DNA of 64,000 nt from Ponticaulis sp. (GTDB lineage: Bacteria > Pseudomonadota > Alphaproteobacteria > Caulobacterales > Hyphomonadaceae): contig NZLU01000017.1 of NCBI GenBank assembly GCA_002692725.1, forward strand, positions 248,001 through 312,000, written 5' to 3'. The notes below the pieces were generated by a model that was given only the letters and a program-made list of their open reading frames with translations, searched no databases and was not told where the DNA came from. Shown here one piece after another: positions 53,198-63,000 of this stretch. The stretch's first letter is position 1, and each line of letters opens with the position of its first letter. A program made the translations under genes and the position numbers.

Positions 53198-55531
53198 TTA
53201 AAAGTCCTTGCTGAACGCCAGGGTGAAATTCCGTGGGCGTGCATAAATGCCTTCTGAATACCCCGTTGCCGTAGAGGCAGACGTGGTTCCGGCGACGAGA
53301 TAAAGCTCGTCGGTCAGGTTTTCACCGCGCAGGGAGAGGCGCCATTCCTGGTCGATATTGGCCAGGGTCAGAGAGCCATTCACAAGCGTGGTTGAGTCTT
53401 CTCCGATATCATTGCCTGCATCAAAGAAGATGGCGTCACGATAGGTGACGTCGATACGCGGTGTGAGTTCAAACCCGTTATTGAAATCGAACACATAAGA
53501 AGCCCCAAGGTGAACTTCGCTTTCCGGCGCACGTGGCAGCTTGTCTCCGACGGCTGTGGTTGCTGTTGGCGTCTGGGCCCCGAGGTTTGGAACCGTGGCG
53601 ACTGAATCAATTTCCGCATCGAGAAGACCAATGCTGAAATCGAGCGTCATGGCATCGGTCGGCATGTAATAGACTTCCAGTTCCGCACCGTTGATGGTGG
53701 CTTCACCCGCATTGAACAGGAGCGGAGCCGGGCCCACACGATAGGTCAGCTGGATGTCGTCATACGAGTTCGAGAACACCGCACCATTCACCCGCAGATT
53801 GGAGGATGGGTTCGCCTTGAAGCCAATCTCATAGGACTGAGCGGTTTCTTCATCGAAAGCCAGAGGATCGCCGGACGCCTGAAGCAGGGCGTTATAGCGC
53901 TGGTTAAACCCGCCTGATTTGAAGCCTTGGGAGACAGAGGCGTACGCCATCACCGCATCGTTGAAACGATACGCAATGTTGGCTGATCCCGTGACGGAGT
54001 CGAAGGACTCAGTGTGAACGTCACGGGTCACGAACAGACAGCCAGGGGTTGGTGCACCAACAACCGGGCAGAGCGCCGTAGGTGCCGCTGGTTCTGGACT
54101 GCCCACCACCGGCACGTTGAACCACGTGCCTTGCATGTTCTTTTCTTCTTCCGTGTAGCGAAGGCCTCCGGTGACACTCAGCTGATCTGTGAGATCATAG
54201 GTCCACTCGGTGAAGAGCGCGAATGCCTCTGTGCCGAGTTCGATGTCGTTGGTATCATAAGATGTGCCGGGCGTACCGAGATCGACAATCACGCGGTCAT
54301 TATTGGTCTCGTCGAAATAATAGACACCGACCACACCATTCAGGCGGTCACCGCCATACTGCGCCTGAAACTCCTGGCTGAACTGATCGCTTTCAGAGGC
54401 ATAAGTGGTGGCGAGAATGAGCAGAGGCGTGTTGTCCGCGTCGCGCGCGCCCGTCCATTCGAGGTTCCGTACGGATGAAATGGATTTGAGCGTCCACTGA
54501 TCATTCAGATCCCATGTCACAACACCGGACAGACCAGAGTTTTCGAGGGTCGAATACGCCTGACTTGTGCCGCCATTCTGGAACGGACCCAGATATTGGA
54601 AGTCATTGGCGCAGCGCGCATCATCGACATTCGGAACCGGCACGGGTGGCGGGAAAGACGAGCCCGGGCAGCCGGCAAATGCGCTGGCAATCATCGGGAA
54701 GGCAGAGGTCTCGTTAATGTCCAGGAAGACAAATGGAGAGCCATTTTCGTCCTCTTCGGAATAGTCAGCACGGAGCAGGACATTCACATTTGAGGCCGGA
54801 TCCCATTCGAGGGTCAGCTGGCCTGTGAGGCTGTTCTCATCGCCAAGGTCGGTCCCGTCCACGACGCGCTCGACATAGCCATTTCGGCTCCGCGCCCCAA
54901 CCGAACCGCGAAGGCCGAGCGTGTCGGTTTCCATGAGGTCCATGGCGACAAAGCCTTCAATGAGGTTGTCTTCACCAACACCGACGCGGACTGTATTGCC
55001 GGCACCTGGACGGTTTGTCGTCAGAAGAACGGCGCCACCAATCGTGTTGCGGCCGAACAGCGTGCCCTGAGGTCCACGGAGAACCTGTGTGGAGGCGATA
55101 TCGCGAAAGTCCATCGCACCGCCAACAGAGCGGCCCATATAGACTTCGTCGATATAAACGCCCACGCCCGGATCAACACCAGGGGTCGCATCAGTCTGAC
55201 CGATACCACGAATAAAGACCTGAGCGGCTGAGTTGTTGCCTGTCAGCGTGCCATAGGTCGCGAATTGAAGGTTGGGGACGATGAGGGTCAGATCTGTCGT
55301 GGCTGAGATGCCCTGACGGTCGAGATCTTCAGCGCTCGCAACGCTGACCGAAATAGGAACGTCCTGCAGGCTCTCTTCCCGACGACGGGCGGTCACCTGA
55401 ACCGTGTTCATGGTCCGCTGCTCGGTCGATGGGTCAGACTCCGCTTCCTGAGCGATGGCTGTAAATGTGAACGTCGTGCCGAAAATTGACGCACTGAGAA
55501 TCGTGCTCGCGAGGAGCTTGGTTGCAGTCAT
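53198..55531 (-). CDS. TonB-dependent outer-membrane receptor
   Basis: This 777-aa receptor should import a ligand across the outer membrane using TonB energy. There is a signal peptide (SILSASIFGTTFTFTAIAQ), a TonB-box-like stretch MNTVQVTARRREESLQDVPISVSV, the plug domain (with RGIGQTDATPGVDPGVGVYIDEVYMGRSVGGAMDFRDIASTQVLRGPQGTLFGRNTIGG) and a beta-barrel ending in FTLAFSKDF, with a terminal Phe. The pattern is of the large sphingomonad/caulobacterial receptor group, which often handles complex organic ligands. No iron-uptake partners lie close. A GGGAGG ribosome site precedes the ATG. A palindrome lies about 100 bases upstream. Confidence 0.95.
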   Translation of the reverse strand: MTATKLLASTILSASIFGTTFTFTAIAQEAESDPSTEQRTMNTVQVTARRREESLQDVPISVSVASAEDLDRQGISATTDLTLIVPNLQFATYGTLTGNNSAAQVFIRGIGQTDATPGVDPGVGVYIDEVYMGRSVGGAMDFRDIASTQVLRGPQGTLFGRNTIGGAVLLTTNRPGAGNTVRVGVGEDNLIEGFVAMDLMETDTLGLRGSVGARSRNGYVERVVDGTDLGDENSLTGQLTLEWDPASNVNVLLRADYSEEDENGSPFVFLDINETSAFPMIASAFAGCPGSSFPPPVPVPNVDDARCANDFQYLGPFQNGGTSQAYSTLENSGLSGVVTWDLNDQWTLKSISSVRNLEWTGARDADNTPLLILATTYASESDQFSQEFQAQYGGDRLNGVVGVYYFDETNNDRVIVDLGTPGTSYDTNDIELGTEAFALFTEWTYDLTDQLSVTGGLRYTEEEKNMQGTWFNVPVVGSPEPAAPTALCPVVGAPTPGCLFVTRDVHTESFDSVTGSANIAYRFNDAVMAYASVSQGFKSGGFNQRYNALLQASGDPLAFDEETAQSYEIGFKANPSSNLRVNGAVFSNSYDDIQLTYRVGPAPLLFNAGEATINGAELEVYYMPTDAMTLDFSIGLLDAEIDSVATVPNLGAQTPTATTAVGDKLPRAPESEVHLGASYVFDFNNGFELTPRIDVTYRDAIFFDAGNDIGEDSTTLVNGSLTLANIDQEWRLSLRGENLTDELYLVAGTTSASTATGYSEGIYARPRNFTLAFSKDF

Positions 55532-55634
55532 GAATTCCTCCCAGACGGAATAGCTGTGTAAGTGTGGAGCTACCGCTCAATTTTATGAGTCATCCCGCGA
55601 CAAATTTGGACGACGCCACGGAAACGCTGTTTGG

Positions 55635-55655
55635 TATAGCAGTTTAATTGCTATA
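55635..55655. promoter_or_regulatory. Palindrome upstream of the TonB receptor gene
   Basis: TATAGCA-gtttaat-TGCTATA is a perfect 7-base inverted repeat with a 7-base spacer, overlapping a second one (TTGC-tatat-GCAA). It lies about 100 bases upstream of the receptor start and is a candidate operator. Confidence 0.45.
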
Positions 55656-55706
55656 TGCAACAGCATTTACATGTTCAGTCATAATCGGCTGAGATAATGT
55701 GGTTAT

Positions 55707-57428
55707 TTAGCTACAGTTGAAGCCAGTTACCTGTTGCATTGCGTCAGAACTAGTCTGTTCTGCACGCATTTGCTCAAGAAATCCCCGGGCTTTGCCTGGT
55801 GCGCCGGTGATCAGATATTCCCCAGAAGCTCGCAGGCGTTTGGAGGCCGGATCCTCCCCGGCCAGTCCCGCCAGCCGGGTCGCGCTCCACACACGTGCAG
55901 CATAGCCGGTGAGTGACAGGAAGGTTGTGGCGCTGGCTTCGGCCCTGCGCGGCGTGTCCTTGAGGCCCTCCAGTTCGGCTGCCGCGAGCTTCACCGTGTC
56001 ATAACAGTCGAGCGCCAGTGCGCCGAGCTTGCCGCCAAGCGCATTGGCATCCTTGCCCGCCAGATCGAGGAATACCTCAAGGCCTTGCCCTTTATCGCCG
56101 CCGAGAAGACGTCGGTGCAGGAGATCGAGCGCCTGAATGCCCGAGGTCCCTTCAAAGACGGTAAAGACACGCGCATCTCTCAAGGCCTGCTCGACCGGCC
56201 ATTCACGCGTATACCCGGCTCCGCCCAGCACCTGAATGGCTTTGCTGGACGCATCGAAGGCGATTTCGCTGCCAATGGTTTTGAAAGATGGAAGCAGCCA
56301 GCTCGCCAGTGCGGAGGATTTCTTGCGATCACTTTCATCCGGTGCATGGTTGGCGATATCGATATGGCAGCCCAGGGTCAGACCGAGAGCGCGGAGGGTC
56401 TCAACATCGGCGATGATTTCCATGAGCTGGCGCTGGACATCTGCGTGCTCGATGATTGGCATTGGCGTTTCGCCGCGCCCACCCTGCAAACGTTCGCTGG
56501 CATATTTGAGCGCCACATCCGCTGCGCCGCTGGCAATCCCCAATCCCTGATTGCCAACGAACAAACGCATATTGGCGATCATGACAAAGAGCTGCGGCAG
56601 GCCGCGCTCGCGTTTGCCCAATAGCCAGCCCTTTGAGCCTTCAAAGCCAAGCGCACAGGTTGGCGACAGATGAAGGCCCAGCTTCTCTTCAATGCGGCGC
56701 AGGACGATGTGATTGTCTTCGCCTTCCCACAGTCGGGGCACGAAAAACAGACTCAGACCTTTATCGCCTTCGGCGCGAGCAAGCAGGCAATGACCCAGGT
56801 TTTCAGTGAGGTCCTGATCGCCAAAGGAAATCCATTGTTTCTCGCCGGTAATGGCCCAGATGTCCTCAGTGATATGGCTCGCCGAGGTGCGAATGCGGTT
56901 TACGTCGGACCCGGCGCCCACCTCTGAAATACAGATTGAGGCTGCGTATTCGCCGCTGACGAGTTTGGGGATCCATTCTGTTTTCAGCTCGTCACGTCCA
57001 AACGCATCCAGAAGTTTGGCAGCCGACCGGTTTGGCGTGGGCAGCATACTGGCTGCCGGACAACTTCGATCGAAAATTTCCTGCACACAGAGCGTCGTGA
57101 AGAGGGGCAGGCCCTGTCCGTCAAACTTTTCTGGTACATCCATGGCCAGCCAGCCGGCTTCTTTCATGGCTTCCCAGGCGGTTTTCATTTCCGGCGGCGT
57201 AATCACACGTCCGTCAACGACCGTGGCACCAATGGAATCGCCGACATCATTCAGCGGGACCAGATACTCATTTGCGAACTTTGCTGCCTCGTTCAGGATT
57301 GCCGAAACGGTGTCATCATCGGCAGATGCGAATGCGTCTGACAGTCCCGTGACAAGTGCTTTTTCCGGAATAACCGAAAGAGTCTTTTCCATTAGCGAGG
57401 TATCGGCGATCGGTGGCTGACTGCGCAT
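55707..57428 (-). CDS. Acyl-CoA dehydrogenase
   Basis: This 573-aa flavoenzyme is of the larger, about 590-residue bacterial acyl-CoA dehydrogenase group. Seen are the N-terminal helical domain (IPEKALVTGLSDAF), the FAD-binding SISEVGAGSDVNRIRT-type segment, WISFGDQDLTENLGHCLLAR, QVLGGAGYTREWPVEQALRDARV, and the catalytic Glu region FEGTSGIQALDLL. It oxidises an acyl-CoA to its enoyl form. The start at MRSQPPIADTSL is one of several, since a 21-residue longer reading is possible. The MarR gene is divergent, with a palindrome between. Confidence 0.92.
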   Translation of the reverse strand: MRSQPPIADTSLMEKTLSVIPEKALVTGLSDAFASADDDTVSAILNEAAKFANEYLVPLNDVGDSIGATVVDGRVITPPEMKTAWEAMKEAGWLAMDVPEKFDGQGLPLFTTLCVQEIFDRSCPAASMLPTPNRSAAKLLDAFGRDELKTEWIPKLVSGEYAASICISEVGAGSDVNRIRTSASHITEDIWAITGEKQWISFGDQDLTENLGHCLLARAEGDKGLSLFFVPRLWEGEDNHIVLRRIEEKLGLHLSPTCALGFEGSKGWLLGKRERGLPQLFVMIANMRLFVGNQGLGIASGAADVALKYASERLQGGRGETPMPIIEHADVQRQLMEIIADVETLRALGLTLGCHIDIANHAPDESDRKKSSALASWLLPSFKTIGSEIAFDASSKAIQVLGGAGYTREWPVEQALRDARVFTVFEGTSGIQALDLLHRRLLGGDKGQGLEVFLDLAGKDANALGGKLGALALDCYDTVKLAAAELEGLKDTPRRAEASATTFLSLTGYAARVWSATRLAGLAGEDPASKRLRASGEYLITGAPGKARGFLEQMRAEQTSSDAMQQVTGFNCS

Positions 57429-57553
57429 TTGTCCATCTCTATATCTGAAGCTATTCCCGCGGGAAAAGCGATCGGTTTCTGGTTGCGACAAGGTGCCGGT
57501 GTTGGGATGGTGCGTTATGACCCTGACCCAAACATCCGCCGCCGTGTGCCATA

Positions 57554-57574
57554 AACGCTATGTTGTATAGCGTT
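57554..57574. promoter_or_regulatory. 21-bp palindrome between acyl-CoA dehydrogenase and marR genes
   Basis: AACGCTAT-gttgt-ATAGCGTT is a perfect 8-base inverted repeat, in the shared promoter region of the two divergent genes. It has the size and symmetry of a MarR operator. Confidence 0.65.
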
Positions 57575-57691
57575 AAGATGGTCCGCTCAACAGTATATTG
57601 TCATTTTATCGTGTTCAGAATTGCAGTCCTCAGCAGAGCTTCCTAAGACTGAGCCTCTCCTGAGCCTTCCAGGCAGTCCATCACATCCGTT

Positions 57692-58138
57692 ATGAGCGAC
57701 GATATTTCCGACACGTTTTCCGTACCTATCAAAGAATTTCCGGGCTATTTGCTTCGTGCGGCTTCACAGGCTGCGATATCGCGTCTGTCCGAGCGATTGG
57801 GCGAATATGATATGCGGTTGACTGAAGCCAGTATTCTAGTGGCCATTCAGACAAATCCGGGATGTCGGCAAAGCCAGATCGGCAAGTCGCTTTACATCTC
57901 CAGCGCCAATCTGACCCCGAAACTACATCAGTTGGAAAAGCGAAAGCTGATTAAGCGCAAACCGCTTGATGGCCGGACCAACTGGCTCACGCTGACGCAA
58001 CGCGGTGATGAGGTCGCCAGTGCTTGCCTGATCGCCATGAAAGAACATGAGGACGTTCTGCTGGAGCTGATTAAACCCATCAGCGCAGACGAGTTCACCG
58101 CCGCCATGAAGAGACTCACAACGGCGTTCAATCGCTGA
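57692..58138 (+). CDS. MarR family transcriptional regulator
   Basis: This 148-aa regulator has the winged helix of MarR proteins: MRLTEASILVAIQTNPGCRQSQIGKSLYISSANLTPKLHQLEKRKLIKRKPLDGRTNWLTLTQRGDEVA, with the DGRTNWLTLT wing. MarR proteins usually repress divergent genes until a small ligand binds. Here the likely targets are the acyl-CoA dehydrogenase gene and itself, through the palindrome at 57554; the nearby TonB receptor gene may also be controlled. Confidence 0.92.
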   Translation: MSDDISDTFSVPIKEFPGYLLRAASQAAISRLSERLGEYDMRLTEASILVAIQTNPGCRQSQIGKSLYISSANLTPKLHQLEKRKLIKRKPLDGRTNWLTLTQRGDEVASACLIAMKEHEDVLLELIKPISADEFTAAMKRLTTAFNR

Positions 58139-58380
58139 CATCAGAGAATTTGGTGATCAAGCAGAGTAAATCCCCTGCCGGAAGATAGTATCTGGTGCCG
58201 ACAGACAGAGATCATCTGCAAAAGAATTGAATAGCCGGATCGCGGTATTGGCAATTTGTTTGGCAGCCAGTGCGATTGCAACGCTGGATTTATTTGCTTT
58301 CGCAGAATTCATTTGCAATTTTTGCGGGCTAGCGCCCAATCGGGGCAGTTCAATTTGAAGTGTTGCCGAAATCGCTTGTC

Positions 58381-58974
58381 ATGACATCCTCAAACTCCGG
58401 AGATAGGCACGCCAGCGCGGACCGATGGTTCATGGATGAAATCCTGCCATTGGAAGCCGAGCTGGAGCATTTTCTGCGGCGTCGGTGGCGCTCGGCAAAC
58501 GACATTCCAGATTTGCGGCAAGAGATTCTGACGCGTGTTTACCGGTATGCTCTGGAGACGCGCCCGGCCAATCCGCGCGCATTCCTGTATCGCACGGCGC
58601 GCAATCTGCTCATTGATAAAATTCGTCAGCAGAGTGTGATTTCAATGGATCTGGTGATGGATTTCGAAGCGCTGAACGTCTGCTCTGATGAAGCTGATCC
58701 ATTTGATACCACATCAGCCAGACAGGAATTGCAAATGTTGCAGGACGCGCTCGAACAACTACCGGAACGGACGAGACATGTGCTCGTGCTTCGGCGTGTT
58801 CATGGCCTTTCTCAGCGGGAAACGGCAAAAAAACTCCAGATATCAGAGCCCACGGTCGAACGGCACATTAGTCGGGGGACACGGCAACTAGCAGACTATT
58901 TCCGGCGGCAAGGTGTGGTAAGGACAGTTCGAAAAGAGAAACTGTCCGAGGCCCGCCGCGATGATTCAGCCTGA
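58381..58974 (+). CDS. FecI-type ECF sigma factor
   Basis: This 197-aa sigma factor has region 2 (ILPLEAELEHFLRRRWRSANDIPDLRQEILTRVYRYA... RAFLYRTARNLLIDKIRQQ) and region 4 (LQDALEQLPERTRHVLVLRRVHGLSQRETAKKLQISEPTVERHISRGTRQLADYF), which is the FecI-like arrangement. It should direct transcription of the following receptor genes when freed or activated by FecR. The ATG overlaps a longer GTG reading. The stop overlaps fecR by 14 bases. Confidence 0.92.
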   Translation: MTSSNSGDRHASADRWFMDEILPLEAELEHFLRRRWRSANDIPDLRQEILTRVYRYALETRPANPRAFLYRTARNLLIDKIRQQSVISMDLVMDFEALNVCSDEADPFDTTSARQELQMLQDALEQLPERTRHVLVLRRVHGLSQRETAKKLQISEPTVERHISRGTRQLADYFRRQGVVRTVRKEKLSEARRDDSA

Positions 58975-59983
58975 AGATGAGGAGTCTGTTGCTGATACAG
59001 ATGCAGCGGCAGCAGACTGGCTCGCACATTTTGACCGGGTAGACAGCCTCACCGACGAGACTCAGATTGAAGACCTCGCTGCGCAAAACCCGGAATTTGA
59101 CGCCTGGCTGACTGCTGATCTCAAGCATCGTGTGGCTTTTTTGCAGTTGTTTTCCACCTGGCAACGAACAGAGCGGCTGCAAATTTTGCAGGCGGGCGCA
59201 GACCTTTCAGAAATTGCGACGAGGAAACAGCCAAATCGAGCCGCTATGTGGGCTGGCGGCGTCTCGGCCATGGCTGCGGCTTTGCTGATTGCGGTTCTGG
59301 CACCCTTTATGGGTTGGTTCAGTCCGGCTCCGACCTCTGAACCGGAAATCTATTTCAGCCAGCTTGGTCAGACACGTGACGTCACACTGTCCGATGGCAG
59401 CGTGCTCACGCTGAATACAAACTCGCGGGTGGATGTCGAATTCGAAGATGACGTCCGAAGTGTTCGTCTTGTTCGCGGTGAAGTCCTGTTTGATGTTGCG
59501 CGTGATACCGAGCGCCCTTTTCGGATTGACACGCCATCGGGCGATATTGAGGTATTGGGGACAATTTTTGCGGCTGAATTGCGCTCGGAATCGCTTGAGG
59601 TCGCGGTGATCGAAGGTCATGTCGCGCTCGCTCCTGAAAGTGGCGAGGTCGAACGCCGACAGGAAATGACGTCGGGCATGATCGGATATGCCAATGCGGC
59701 GGATGTGATTTCAGAGACGGTGGGGCTCCAGGAAGTTGAGGATCGCCTTCTCTGGCGGTCCGGTCGTATCCGGTTCAAGAATATGCCGCTGTCAGACGTG
59801 GCCGAAGAATTCAACAGATACAGTAGGTTACAGCTTGATATCCAGGACCCCAATGTCGCAGATTTGCGGATAGGCGGCACGTTTGCGGTTGATAATGTTG
59901 ATGGATTTCTTCGGCTGGCTGAAACGGGTCTCGGCCTGAGAGTCAGCCGTCTCGGTGATCGGGTGGAGCTCGGCAGCAAATAA
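58961..59983 (+). CDS. FecR family anti-sigma/sigma regulator
   Basis: This 340-aa inner-membrane protein has an N-terminal cytoplasmic domain (AAADWLAHFDRVDS... FDAWLTADLKHRVAFLQLF), one helix (AMWAGGVSAMAAALLIAVLAPFMGWF, about residues 95-120) and the periplasmic FecR domain (LGQTRDVTLSDGSVLTLNTNSRVDVEF... RLVRGEVLFDVARDTERPFRIDTPSGDIEVLGTIFAAEL). It receives the signal from the TonB receptor and controls the sigma factor. The order sigma-FecR-receptor is the standard one. Confidence 0.93.
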   Translation: MIQPEDEESVADTDAAAADWLAHFDRVDSLTDETQIEDLAAQNPEFDAWLTADLKHRVAFLQLFSTWQRTERLQILQAGADLSEIATRKQPNRAAMWAGGVSAMAAALLIAVLAPFMGWFSPAPTSEPEIYFSQLGQTRDVTLSDGSVLTLNTNSRVDVEFEDDVRSVRLVRGEVLFDVARDTERPFRIDTPSGDIEVLGTIFAAELRSESLEVAVIEGHVALAPESGEVERRQEMTSGMIGYANAADVISETVGLQEVEDRLLWRSGRIRFKNMPLSDVAEEFNRYSRLQLDIQDPNVADLRIGGTFAVDNVDGFLRLAETGLGLRVSRLGDRVELGSK

Positions 59984-60077
59984 TTTAGACCGGAGACTGA
60001 TGGATTTTCTTTGGCTGTACGTCCCCCTTTACATCAGCATCAATCTTGAGGGATCGGCCACAAAGCGGGGAAGTCGA

Positions 60078-63000
60078 ATGGCACATTTTAAAACTGGGTT
60101 GTTTTCCGGAGCAGCAATCATCGCAGCAAGTGCGCTTGTTAGTCTCAATGCAGCGCACGCAGAACCGGGACAGACGTTCGAAATTCCAGCGGGTCCACTC
60201 GATCAGGCGCTGAATGCGTGGAGCGTCCAGTCCGGCAAAGACCTCATCTATCAGTCGGAGACGGTGCACGGTATCGAAGTGCCTGGCTTTGATGGCGAGG
60301 TCTCCAGTCTGGAAGCGCTCGAAAAACTGCTGAATGGCTCCAATCTGAAAACCCGATCTGACAGTTCCGGCGCCATTCTGGTGTTCGCTCAGGCCCAGAC
60401 CAGCGACCCCAAGCCGGTCCGGCCGGTTCAGCCGCGTCGGGTGCAACTGGCCCAGCTTGAAAGCCCGGCGCCGGTGACCTCAATCACGCAGGAAGACCTG
60501 GAGGAAATGCCGCGCCAGCTCGATCGAGTTCAGGTTGTCGGCACACAGATCATTGGCGCACAGATCGATGGCGCGCTTCCTGTGACTGTTCTGGGCGGCG
60601 ATCAGATCGACGGCGTTGGCTCGCTCGATGGCGATGATCTCTTCCGCTCCATCCCGCAAATGGGTGATGTGAATTTCAACACGGCGACAGATCTTGTCGG
60701 CGGTGTGAATGCGGCGCGCGGTGATGTGGCCAGCATCAACCTTCGCGCCATCGGTACGGGCAACACGCTTGTACTGCTGAATGGCCGACGCATGGTCAAT
60801 CACCCGGGCACGCAATCAGAAAACCTCGTTCCGGTGACAACGGTGAACTCCAACGCCATTCCGGTAACGGGCGTCAGACGCGTCGAAGTGCTTCTGGATG
60901 GCGCCGCCGCGCTTTATGGCTCTGATGCTGTGGCCGGTGTTGTGAATACCGTCCTGAAAGACGATTTTGATGGTCTGGTGGCGTCCTTCCGCTATGGTAT
61001 TGAGCCGGAAGACTCCCTCGGTGAAGAGCTGAACTTCAGCTTTGAGGCCGGGAAGAACTTCAATCAGGACCGCACGAATCTAGCGCTGTTCGGGTCCTTT
61101 ACGGATCGCGAAGCCATCTTCGCGTCAGACCGTTCGTTCGCCGCGAATGAAGATTTGCGTGACCGCCTGCCGGATGACTGGGCAGGTGATACGCAATTCC
61201 GGAATACGTCTACCAATACGCCCTGGGGCGCTTTCATTCTCTATGATCCGAACACCGGTGCACAGGTAGATTCGCCTGCGCTCGGCCGCGAGGACTTTCA
61301 TATCCAGCCGGACACATTCTCAGGCTGCCGGATTGATCTCCCGGGCGGCATCTGTGTCGATGACAATGATTCCTCGGGCAATATTCCGGAACGTTACAAC
61401 CGGAACTCGGACCGCACGATTTCATCGGCCGTCACGCGCCTGAACCTCTTCGGCACGTTCAATCACGAGATGGAAACCGGGGTTGAACTTTTTGCTGAGG
61501 CTGGCTGGTACAGTGCGACGTCTGACAGTCAGCGTGAAGGCTCTGCAAACCTGACCGCTGACCGGACGATTATTCCGGCCGAGAATTATTGGAACCCGTT
61601 TGGCCCGGTTGGTTCACCAAACCGGATCAATGGTATTGGCACGCCATCTGATGGCTATGATGTCGAACTTCGCCGCTATCGCGTCATTGATGCAGGCCCG
61701 CGCGAAATCTCTGTCGACAATACAAACTGGCGCGTTCTGGGCGGCCTGCGCGGTGAAGCCTATGACTGGAACTGGGAAACAGCCGTTCTAATTTCCGAGG
61801 CGGAAACCGATGACACGACCACGCGGATTTCAAACACGCTGTTCACTGAGGCGCTGAGTCTCACCACGCCACAGGCCTACAACCCGTTCAACGGGGCCGG
61901 TCTGCCGCTCTCAGCCTCTGGCGATGGCACGCCAAGCAACCCGGCGACATTCGGCAATTTCGTTGTTCCGGTCTCACGTGTCAGTTCGACGGGTTTATCT
62001 CTGTTTGACTTCAATCTCAGTCGCCCGGATCTGTTTGAGGTTCCGGCTGGCCCGCTTGGGGTCGCGCTGGGCGTTGAAGGTCGCCATGAGACCTATTCAG
62101 ATGATCGGGATCCGCGCCTTGATGGCACGATCCAGTTCATCTCACCGCGCACCGGTGAGGCGACAAGTGATGTTATGGGCTCAAGCCCGACGCTCGATTC
62201 AAGCGGTGAGCGCGATGTCTTCTCGGCCTATGCCGAGTTCGCCCTGCCTCTGGTCTCTGAGGACATGAGTATTCCGCTTGTCCAGTCTCTGGATGCGCAA
62301 TTGGCGGTGCGGTATGAGGATTATGACCTCTTCGGCAGCGTTACCAAGCCGAAGGTGGCGCTGGCCTGGCGTCCGGTAGACCCGTTGCTGGTTCGGGCTG
62401 CGTGGTCTGAAGGGTTCAAGGCGCCAAATCTGCAGCAACAGTTTGACCGAGCTCTGCGCCGTTCAAACTCTCGCTCTGACTATATCCAGTGTGAGTTCGA
62501 ACTCCGCACGGGTGTGATTGCCAACTTCTCGGATTGCTCAAATTCAGAAGCCGTTGTCAGTGAACGTCAGGGGTCGACCGATCTGGGGCCGGAGGAATCA
62601 GAGAACTTCTCAGCCGGTATCGTGTTTGATGCTCTGTTCATTCCGCCGGAATTCGGTGAACTGCAATTCACCGTCGATTACTGGTCGATTGAACAGAAAG
62701 AAGTGGTTGGTATTTTCGGTGACGAAAACCACCTTGTTTATGACTATCTCCTCCGGACGATGGGCATGACCAACCCGGCCGTCGTTCGCGACACACTCAC
62801 CCAGGCAGAACAGGATGCCTATACAGCGGTCGGTCTGGTGCCTGCCGGTGAGATCATTCAGATCAATGATAACTATTTCAACTTCCTGCCGCGCGAAGCG
62901 GAGGGTCTGGACTTTGGCGCTTATTATTCGATCGACGACACAGCGTGGGGGGATTTCTCTCTGCGTGCGAATGTCGCCCAGCTTCTGACCTTCTATCAGG

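Noticed and set aside
52875-53201. Plus-strand open frame of 108 codons
   Set aside because: It runs through several hairpins and the terminator of the minus-strand receptor gene, has no ribosome site and reads as Arg/Ser/Cys-rich noise.
58157-58339. Minus-strand frame of 50-60 codons before the sigma factor gene
   Set aside because: The residue pattern is passable, but there is no ribosome site and the region is the expected promoter of the sigma-fecR operon; not enough support for a gene.
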